Source: Nitrososphaerota archaeon
GTDB taxonomy: Archaea; Thermoproteota; Nitrososphaeria; Nitrososphaerales; Nitrosopumilaceae
DNA length: 12,323 bases
Direction: 5' to 3'
Assembly (NCBI GenBank): GCA_028867235.1
Contig: JAGWGS010000020.1
Coordinates: 1 to 12,323 of the forward strand
The translations under genes and the position numbers were made by a program. Positions 7,538-12,323 of the stretch are shown piece by piece. Below the pieces are notes generated by a model, which saw only the letters and a list, made by a program, of their open reading frames with translations, had not been told where the DNA came from and did no database searches. Every line of letters begins with the position of its first letter. The first letter of the stretch is position 1.

Positions 7538-9148
7538 ATGGATATGCAGACAGAATCTACAAAATACATTTTTGTAACAGGTGGTGTCATGTCTGGTCTT
7601 GGCAAGGGCGTAGTATCATCATCTATTGCCAAACTATTGCAGTTATCAAACCAAAAGGTATCATGTGTAAAATTTGATCCATACCTGAACTATGACGCAG
7701 GTACCATGAATCCAATTGCCCATGGTGAGGTCTACGTCACAGAAGACGGCGGAGAATGCGACATGGATATTGGAAACTATGAAAGATTTCTCAATCAAGA
7801 CATGCTAAGGACCCACAATATCACAACTGCCCAGATTTACTCTAGCGTCATAGAAGCAGAAAGACGTGGTGAGTACCTAGGAGCTTGTGTCCAGATAATT
7901 CCGCATGTCACAGACAAGATAAAGGACAGGATGAGAGAGATTGTCAAAAATGAACACCTAGACATGCTTGTAGTAGAGTGTGGAGGAACGGTAGGTGATA
8001 TTGAGAGCCTTCCGTTTCTTGAGGCACTCAGACAAATGAGATTAGAAGAAGGACCAGAAAATGTAATCTTTGTCCATGTAACGTTGGCGCCATCACTTGA
8101 TGTAGTTGGAGAACAAAAAACAAAACCGACACAGCACAGTGTGCAAGAGCTCCGAAGAATAGGTATCCAACCAGATCTTCTTGCAGTACGATGTACAAGA
8201 CCACTTGAGACTGCAGCAAGGAGAAAGATTTCATTATTCTCAAACGTCTCAGAGCGAGATGTATTTTCATGCCATGATGCAGAATCAATACTACTAGTAC
8301 CACAGATGCTCTACGATCAAGGAATCATTGATGTGATATTCAAAAAGTTTGGCAAGGTAGGTCTTGTCAACACTTCAGCAAACTGGGACAAGTGGAATAA
8401 AATCATAGATTCATTCCAAAATGCCAAAGACCCAGTAAGGATTGCAATGGTCGGAAAATATGTAAAGCTTGCAGACAGTTATGTTAGTGTCAACCATGCA
8501 CTAAAACATGCAGGTGCCAAGATTGGCAAAAATGTAATAATTGATTGGATTGATTCTGAAGAAATCAAAGATGTCACAAGACTGGCAGGATACAACGGAA
8601 TAATTGTTCCAGGAGGTTTTGGAGACAGAGGAGTAGAAGGAATAATCAGCACTGCAAACTTTGCAAGAGAAAAGAACATACCCTATCTTGGAATATGCTA
8701 TGGCTTTCAGCTTGCAGCAGTGGCATTTGGGAGACATGTATGTGGACTGGCAAATGCAAACACTACAGAGGTCGTACCAAATACAGAAAATCCAGTAATT
8801 GATCTTTTACCAGAACAAAAAACCATAGAAAACAAGGGAGGCTCGTTACGTCTGGGTGCACATGAAATCACAATAGAGGATAACACACTTGCATTCAAGT
8901 TGTACAAGTCCAACACAATTCACAAAAGGCACAGACACCGATTTGAGTTCAACCAAAAATACTTGGACTTGTTTGCATCAAATGGAATGAGATTCTCAGG
9001 ATACAGCGACAACAAAAGGAGAATGGAAGTGTTAGAGATTCCAACCCACAAATTCTATCTCGGAGTACAATACCACCCAGAGTTTAGCAGTAGACCGGGG
9101 TACCCAGAAGAGTCATTTGAGGCATTTATTCGAGCTTCAGCAACCTGA
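7538..9148 (+). CDS. pyrG: CTP synthase (glutamine-hydrolysing)
   Basis: CTP synthase aminates UTP to CTP using ATP and glutamine. It has 536 residues, the usual length. The synthetase domain begins with FVTGGVMSGLGKGVVSSS (P-loop, 12-29), then KFDPYLNYDAGTMNP (45-59), HGEVYVTEDGGECDMDIGNYERF (62-84) and GGTVGDIES (149-157). The class I amidotransferase domain from about 300 has VPGGFGDRG (357-365), nucleophile Cys387 in LGICYGFQ, and the His513/Glu515 pair in QYHPEFSSRP. The nucleophile elbow reads CYGFQ where CLGMQ is common. ATG 7544 (residue 3) is an alternative start. No obvious Shine-Dalgarno site is seen. The stop is 2 nt from the stop of the convergent NAD kinase gene. Confidence 0.97.
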   Translation: MDMQTESTKYIFVTGGVMSGLGKGVVSSSIAKLLQLSNQKVSCVKFDPYLNYDAGTMNPIAHGEVYVTEDGGECDMDIGNYERFLNQDMLRTHNITTAQIYSSVIEAERRGEYLGACVQIIPHVTDKIKDRMREIVKNEHLDMLVVECGGTVGDIESLPFLEALRQMRLEEGPENVIFVHVTLAPSLDVVGEQKTKPTQHSVQELRRIGIQPDLLAVRCTRPLETAARRKISLFSNVSERDVFSCHDAESILLVPQMLYDQGIIDVIFKKFGKVGLVNTSANWDKWNKIIDSFQNAKDPVRIAMVGKYVKLADSYVSVNHALKHAGAKIGKNVIIDWIDSEEIKDVTRLAGYNGIIVPGGFGDRGVEGIISTANFAREKNIPYLGICYGFQLAAVAFGRHVCGLANANTTEVVPNTENPVIDLLPEQKTIENKGGSLRLGAHEITIEDNTLAFKLYKSNTIHKRHRHRFEFNQKYLDLFASNGMRFSGYSDNKRRMEVLEIPTHKFYLGVQYHPEFSSRPGYPEESFEAFIRASAT

Positions 9149-9150
9149 GT

Positions 9151-10140
9151 TTATTTTGGAATTTCATATATTCTTTGCCTGGTGTCACGCAATGAGACGC
9201 GTCGTTTCACATAACCCTTCTCAAGCAAATGGCTCAATGCCAGTCTGACAGTCCTGTCAGGCAGCAGTGTTTTTTCTGCAAGCTCTTTTTGTGTCAGTGA
9301 GCCTTCATATTCCAAAGTCTTGAGCAATAATTTTGAGCTTGGTGGCATATTTAGCAACTCGTCTGCAAGTTTTACTTTTTTTGCAAGTGCAGAGACTGTA
9401 CTAGAATCTTTTTTCATTCTGATGACATTGGCAGATTGCGGAAACTTGGTGCAGACAACAGTCTTGTCAACCTTGAATCTGTCCTTTCCATCAATTACAA
9501 CTTCACATCTTAGGCTTGATGATATATCGTCAATTTCAATAAATGCGTCTTCAGGAACTATGAGCGGACGACGTGTGATATCAAGTGAGTTTACTGATAC
9601 AATTCCAAACACTTTGGAGTTTTGATAAATAGCAGGGCCTCCTGCTGACATGGAGTATGCAGAAGAACCAATCGGGGTAGATATGATCAAACCATCACTG
9701 CTGTCATGCCATAATTCTTCTCCATTAATCCGTAACACATGCTCTACAAGTATGGCACTCTTTGAAGAAAATATTGCAACATCATTTAATGCAGAATAGA
9801 TTTGCTTGCCATCAATTTTGACACCGACTCGCGGTAATGCCTCTATTGAAAAATCTCCTTTTTTTAGTCTGTTAAGATATATCGGAAATTGCTTCAAGTC
9901 AGTCTGTGCCAAAAATCCGCTTGATTCAAATTCATTTATCCCAAGCACGGGAACTGCAGAATTGTAGTGGTGAAAGTATTTTCTAACGCCTCTGTCTCCG
10001 CCTGTAACAATTACGTATTCAATGTCTTTGCCAAGAGGCTTTTTTCCAAGATTCACAGACTCGATGCCGTGGCTCTCAAGGGAGGCCTTGACTGATTTTA
10101 CCGTGTTCTCATGGTCTTGGCTATAGATTGCAACCTTCAC
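9151..10140 (-). CDS. nadK: NAD kinase fused to a C-terminal winged helix-turn-helix domain
   Basis: The protein has 329 residues. Residues 1 to about 255 match ATP-NAD kinase, which makes NADP: VIVTGGDRG (43-51) at the GGDG motif, VLGIN (65-69), SGFLAQTD (74-81), LNDVAIF (118-124) at the NE/ND motif, DGLIISTPIGSSAYSMSAGGPAI (149-171), and the ITRRPLIVPED segment (188-198). The Asp of GGD and the Asn of ND are kept, but the fourth residue of GGDG is Arg50. Residues 266-329 form a winged helix-turn-helix, with the recognition region KELAEKTLLPDRTVRLALSHLLEKGYV followed by an RRVSLRDTRQRIYEI wing, like MarR/ArsR-type folds. The start is GTG at 10140, with a TATA box 27 nt upstream and no leader. 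Kinase fold is clear; catalytic competence is likely but not certain. Confidence 0.88.
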   Translation of the reverse strand: MKVAIYSQDHENTVKSVKASLESHGIESVNLGKKPLGKDIEYVIVTGGDRGVRKYFHHYNSAVPVLGINEFESSGFLAQTDLKQFPIYLNRLKKGDFSIEALPRVGVKIDGKQIYSALNDVAIFSSKSAILVEHVLRINGEELWHDSSDGLIISTPIGSSAYSMSAGGPAIYQNSKVFGIVSVNSLDITRRPLIVPEDAFIEIDDISSSLRCEVVIDGKDRFKVDKTVVCTKFPQSANVIRMKKDSSTVSALAKKVKLADELLNMPPSSKLLLKTLEYEGSLTQKELAEKTLLPDRTVRLALSHLLEKGYVKRRVSLRDTRQRIYEIPK

Positions 10141-10163
10141 AGAGATAGATTGTTCCCAAACAC

Positions 10164-10171
10164 AATAAAAG
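10164..10171 (-). promoter_or_regulatory. TATA box of the NAD kinase gene
   Basis: The minus strand reads CTTTTATT, centred about 27 nt upstream of the GTG at 10140. It begins 2 nt after the stop codon of the PfkB gene, so nadK can have its own leaderless transcript as well as any read-through. Confidence 0.5.
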
Positions 10172-10172
10172 T

Positions 10173-11048
10173 TTAGACACTTGAAAACTGCATCAAGTTA
10201 TACAAATACGCAGCATTTCTCTCAGTGTCTCCGCCTGAAGGAATCTTGGAAAGACCGGTAGCTTGAGACTCAAGTGCAGCTTGAGCCGCCCCCACTGCAA
10301 AGCAAATTGCCCATATCGGGTCTTTTTCTTTTAAGTATGAGCATGCAAATGCTGCACAAAAGATATCTCCAACTCCAGTCGTGTCACCAATTTTCATATT
10401 TGGAATTTTAAGATGGTACAACCTGTCTTTTGCTAGCATTGTTATGTTTTGCTTGTTGGTGTAAAGGATGTGTTTTACTCCTTTTTTCTGTAATGCAATC
10501 ATTGCCTCTTTTTCTTTCAATCCTGTCAGATAAAACGCCTCATCTGGGTCTGTCTTTATTGCAGATATCTTGGACAAGTCAAGCAATGTTTTTTCCATGA
10601 AAACCTTGTTGTCATCAGATGTTCGTCTAAGATATCCTTGCGGGTCAAGCAATGTAAAATCAAAATTTTCTTTAATGTCATCTAGTGTCTCTTCTGCAAT
10701 TTCGTCAAAGACAGGACTTACTATGGCACCATCTGCATCAGACTTGATTGATTGTATTTGATCACATCTTGTTTTAAGATACAGATCACGTTCTGTTCCC
10801 ATTACATTTAGCATAAATCGTGTAGTTTGATTTTCAGATATTGCACTTTGCGGAAAGAACATTCCTTTTTTCTCAAGATCTTCTTTGAATGTAAAATCAC
10901 TCCCAATCTTGGTATGCAAGTCAACATCAAATTTCATGTTCTTTGCAGTCAATCCACAATATAGTGCAGGACCGCCTGGAGTCTCTACTGTTTTTCCTTC
11001 CCTTGAAATTTCATCAATAGTACAATGTGAAAATATTGCAATCTTCAT
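10173..11048 (-). CDS. PfkB/ribokinase-family sugar kinase, substrate unknown
   Basis: The protein has 291 residues from the ATG at 11048. It is an ATP-dependent kinase of the ribokinase fold: a first strand MKIAIFSHCTIDEI, GGPALYCGL at 25-33 (the GG element of PfkB signature 1), KIGSDF 47-52, KTDPDEAFYLTG 165-176, and the ATP/anion-hole motif GDTTGVGDIF at 221-230 with catalytic base Asp228. Substrate cannot be read from the sequence; ribose, nucleoside and inositol kinases all occur in this family. A longer TTG start at 11102 would add 18 polar residues (MSTEPEKELNGKALSPNQ) but overlaps the upstream mini-gene and lacks promoter or ribosome-site support, so I prefer the ATG, which begins exactly at the first strand. 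It lies 26 nt after the mini-gene and 32 nt before nadK, so the three may be cotranscribed. Confidence 0.85.
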   Translation of the reverse strand: MKIAIFSHCTIDEISREGKTVETPGGPALYCGLTAKNMKFDVDLHTKIGSDFTFKEDLEKKGMFFPQSAISENQTTRFMLNVMGTERDLYLKTRCDQIQSIKSDADGAIVSPVFDEIAEETLDDIKENFDFTLLDPQGYLRRTSDDNKVFMEKTLLDLSKISAIKTDPDEAFYLTGLKEKEAMIALQKKGVKHILYTNKQNITMLAKDRLYHLKIPNMKIGDTTGVGDIFCAAFACSYLKEKDPIWAICFAVGAAQAALESQATGLSKIPSGGDTERNAAYLYNLMQFSSV

Positions 11049-11074
11049 TTGATTTGGTGATAGAGCCTTTCCAT

Positions 11075-11179
11075 TTAGTTCTTTTTCTGGCTCTGTAGAC
11101 AAGACTTGCAGATTATCTTGCCCTTGTCAATTACAATCTCCACATTAGAGGCAAGGCAAACATGGCAAAGACCACGCAT
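11075..11179 (-). CDS. 34-aa zinc-ribbon-like mini-protein, C-x2-C / C-x2-C
   Basis: This short ORF reads MRGLCHVCLASNVEIVID then KGKIICKSCLQSQKKN, then TAA. It has two CxxC pairs (C5/C8 and C24/C27) separated by 15 residues, with a beta-hairpin-like middle and a lysine-rich tail, the layout of a minimal zinc ribbon. A palindromic TATA box (11202-11213) is centred about 28 nt upstream of its ATG, the same geometry as the other leaderless genes in this window. It ends 26 nt before the PfkB ATG, suggesting a shared transcript. Its size makes it easy for gene callers to miss, and the overlapping TTG reading of the PfkB gene would hide it. Metal binding is inferred from the motif; function is unknown (perhaps nucleic-acid or protein binding). 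Confidence 0.62.
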   Translation of the reverse strand: MRGLCHVCLASNVEIVIDKGKIICKSCLQSQKKN

Positions 11180-11201
11180 GTTTTACCCCACATGAGAAAC
11201 G

Positions 11202-11213
11202 AAATTTAAATTT
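11202..11213 (-). promoter_or_regulatory. TATA box of the 34-aa zinc-motif gene
   Basis: The sequence AAATTTAAATTT is a perfect 12-bp palindrome centred about 28 nt upstream of the minus-strand ATG at 11179. Being symmetric it could also fire rightward, starting near 11235, where no gene is seen. Confidence 0.55.
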
Positions 11214-11333
11214 TGACAGATATTCCTGTACTAGATCTGTTTTGCAGTGCCATAATATCAAGACAGGTAATGTTTTGAGACTTTTCTACAGGATACAGTC
11301 CAAATACTGCCAAAAAGGCTCCGTCAAATATCG

Positions 11334-11341
11334 TTATAAAG
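11334..11341 (+). promoter_or_regulatory. TATA box of rps26e
   Basis: TTATAAAG is centred about 25 nt upstream of the ATG at 11362. The 20 bases between contain no Shine-Dalgarno sequence, so the ribosomal protein mRNA is probably leaderless. Confidence 0.65.
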
Positions 11342-11361
11342 AGGCTCCATACAGATAACTT

Positions 11362-11649
11362 ATGCCACTAAAGCGTGCAAGTAGAGGACGTAAGAAGGGA
11401 GGAAAGGGTTCCTCAGATCGTATCCAGTGTACAAACTGTGGTGCAACCGTCCCAAGAGACAAGGCAAAGAAGGTAACATCAAGACTTAACCTTGTAGAGC
11501 ACACACTTGCAAAAGAACTCAGAGCACAAGGGGCATACATTGCAGCACCCACAGTACTCAAATGGTATTGTATTTCATGTGCAATTCACTTTGGAATTCT
11601 AAAGATTAGATCTGCAGATTCAAGACGCCAGACAGGCAGACTCAGATAG
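11362..11649 (+). CDS. rps26e: Small ribosomal subunit protein S26e (eS26)
   Basis: eS26 is a 30S subunit protein shared by eukaryotes and part of the archaea; in eukaryotes it sits near the mRNA exit channel. It has 95 residues, close to the archaeal size. The N-terminus is strongly basic (MPLKRASRGRKKGGKG). The zinc site is CTNC (C23, C26) and CISC (C70, C73), in the characteristic contexts IQCTNCGATVPRDKAKK and WYCISCAIHFGILKIRS. Its presence argues for a TACK or Asgard archaeon. The gene stands alone on the plus strand with its own TATA box and converges on the phosphatidyltransferase gene across 27 nt. Confidence 0.96.
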   Translation: MPLKRASRGRKKGGKGSSDRIQCTNCGATVPRDKAKKVTSRLNLVEHTLAKELRAQGAYIAAPTVLKWYCISCAIHFGILKIRSADSRRQTGRLR

Positions 11650-11667
11650 GCTCCCAAAGATATATCT

Positions 11668-11674
11668 AAAAAAA
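11668..11674 (-). terminator. T-tract terminator after the phosphatidyltransferase gene
   Basis: Seven consecutive T on the minus strand begin 2 nt after the stop of the gene ending at 11677. Oligo-T tracts terminate archaeal transcription without a hairpin. The adjacent AT-only palindrome at 11658-11667 is too weak to be a useful stem. Confidence 0.4.
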
Positions 11675-11676
11675 TA

Positions 11677-12255
11677 TTATTCCTTTATTCCCTTGGAGGT
11701 AGCAATTACTCTTTGTACAAAAGTTATTCCAGCAATGATTACAACAATTATTACAGCATAATTTAGAAAGTCAAAGCCAATCATTCCAATTATTGCAATA
11801 ACCAACAATCTTTCTGCTCTTTCTCCAATCCCGATTCCTTGCAGCTGAACACCAAGAGATTCAGCCCTTGCGCGAGTATAGCTGACAAGCAATGACAACC
11901 CAATTGCTAAAAGTACCAAATATCCTTGCGAGTATCCACCAATTAGAATTCCAAGAAATATTGAGACCTCTGCAACTTTATCAAATACCGAATCAAGAAA
12001 TGCACCTTTTTTTGATGTCTTGCCAGTTATTCTTGCAACTTGGCCATCAACTATATCAAAAAACCCAGATATCAACAACAAGACACCTCCAAAGATAAAC
12101 GAATATTCAAAGTGAAGTGCATATACAATGGCAGATGCAAATGCAAATCCAAGTCCTACTCCCGTCCAAAAGTTTGCAGAAAGCCCAGTAGCTGCAAATA
12201 CTTTGCCAATATTTTGTAAAGCAGGTTTTAGACCTTCTCTAAAGTTGTTAAGCAT
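11677..12255 (-). CDS. CDP-alcohol phosphatidyltransferase, probable archaetidylinositol phosphate synthase
   Basis: This is an integral membrane enzyme that couples a CDP-activated lipid with an alcohol phosphate. It has 192 residues with about five or six hydrophobic segments (around 31-48, 53-66, 95-108, 112-125, 150-161, 165-180). The family motif D-x2-D-G-x2-A-R-x8-G-x3-D-x3-D is complete: Asp67, Asp70, Gly71, Ala74, Arg75, Gly84, Asp88, Asp92. Downstream, SYTRARAESLGVQ (125-137) and GIGERAERL (142-150) resemble the inositol-phosphate-binding region of phosphatidylinositol-phosphate synthases, so use of inositol 1-phosphate to make archaetidylinositol phosphate is the best guess. Glycerol-phosphate or serine-type members of the family are less likely alternatives. 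The ATG at 12255 has a TATA box about 30 nt upstream. Confidence 0.87.
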   Translation of the reverse strand: MLNNFREGLKPALQNIGKVFAATGLSANFWTGVGLGFAFASAIVYALHFEYSFIFGGVLLLISGFFDIVDGQVARITGKTSKKGAFLDSVFDKVAEVSIFLGILIGGYSQGYLVLLAIGLSLLVSYTRARAESLGVQLQGIGIGERAERLLVIAIIGMIGFDFLNYAVIIVVIIAGITFVQRVIATSKGIKE

Positions 12256-12280
12256 CTGATACCAACAAGAAATTGTACAA

Positions 12281-12290
12281 TAATTTATAC
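12281..12290 (-). promoter_or_regulatory. TATA box of the phosphatidyltransferase gene
   Basis: The minus strand reads GTATAAATTA, centred about 30 nt upstream of the ATG at 12255. On the plus strand the same AT-rich block (TAATTTATAC) lies about 25 nt upstream of the ATG at 12310, so one site may serve two divergent genes. Confidence 0.6.
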
Positions 12291-12309
12291 CATATATCCC
12301 AAGTCACGC

Positions 12310-12323
12310 ATGGATGAAAAAAT
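12310..12323 (+). CDS. Possible start of a plus-strand gene, cut by window edge
   Basis: An ATG at 12310 opens a frame reading MDEK before the window ends. The support is its position about 25 nt downstream of a TATA-like block and a divergent layout typical of this window. Four codons are too few to name a product. Confidence 0.3.

Noticed and set aside
8028..8303. 91-codon antisense ORF inside pyrG, and similar long antisense ORFs in ilvD, trpD, trpA and nadK
   Set aside because: All lie opposite strongly conserved enzyme genes, have no recognisable domain and no promoter; they are shadow frames.
11045..11074. Nine-codon ORF (MERLYHQIK) whose stop overlaps the PfkB start as ATGA
   Set aside because: It is too short to separate from chance in AT-rich sequence and has no motif, although the overlap is neat.
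11049..11102. TTG start at 11102 for the PfkB kinase
   Set aside because: The extra 18 residues are polar and precede the first strand of the fold, there is no TATA box at the right distance and no ribosome site, and the extension overlaps the better-supported 34-codon gene.
11658..11667. Palindrome AGATATATCT as a hairpin terminator for rps26e
   Set aside because: The stem is almost all A-T with no loop, and archaeal termination depends mainly on T tracts.
1..12323. Mobile elements, CRISPR arrays, tRNA or rRNA genes, horizontally acquired island
   Set aside because: No transposase, long inverted repeats, regularly spaced repeats or cloverleaf-capable gaps were seen; coding is continuous housekeeping genes of uniform composition.

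Overview
The window is a compact, moderately AT-rich archaeal chromosome segment. It most resembles an ammonia-oxidising thaumarchaeote (Nitrososphaerota, Nitrosopumilus-like). The support is a ribosomal protein S26e gene (found in TACK/Asgard archaea and eukaryotes, not euryarchaea), an archaetidylinositol-phosphate-synthase-type enzyme, tight gene packing, and archaeal TATA boxes centred about 25-31 nt upstream of start codons, as expected for leaderless mRNAs. The lineage is inferred from protein resemblance; no search was run.

Layout, left to right. (1) The 3' part of ilvD (dihydroxy-acid dehydratase) runs off the left edge. (2) A 71-codon zinc-binding-type gene lies on the minus strand, convergent with ilvD (1 nt apart) and divergent from the trp operon. 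The 108-nt intergenic region between it and trpE holds two TATA boxes and a TACCGTA direct repeat with a 10-bp period, a candidate operator. (3) The operon trpE-trpG-trpD-trpC-trpB-trpA is joined by four successive ATGA overlaps and a 26-nt trpB/trpA overlap. It encodes chorismate-to-tryptophan synthesis except phosphoribosylanthranilate isomerase (trpF), which is not here. (4) pyrG (CTP synthase) follows trpA by 25 nt. (5) On the minus strand, convergent with pyrG, are an NAD kinase fused to a C-terminal winged helix-turn-helix, a PfkB-family sugar kinase upstream of it, and upstream of that a 34-codon C-x2-C / C-x2-C mini-protein gene with its own TATA box. (6) rps26e is on the plus strand. 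(7) A CDP-alcohol phosphatidyltransferase, probably archaetidylinositol phosphate synthase, is on the minus strand. (8) The first codons of another plus-strand gene lie at the right edge.

The window is mostly housekeeping metabolism: branched-chain amino acids, tryptophan, CTP, NADP, lipid headgroup and the ribosome. I see no mobile elements, CRISPR arrays, tRNAs or rRNAs, and no gene-free stretch over 300 nt. The least ordinary items are the tiny zinc-motif gene, the NAD kinase/DNA-binding-domain fusion with an altered GGDG motif, the odd trpE start (an ATG out of frame by one G, opening a 10-codon Trp-containing peptide), and the direct repeat upstream of trp.
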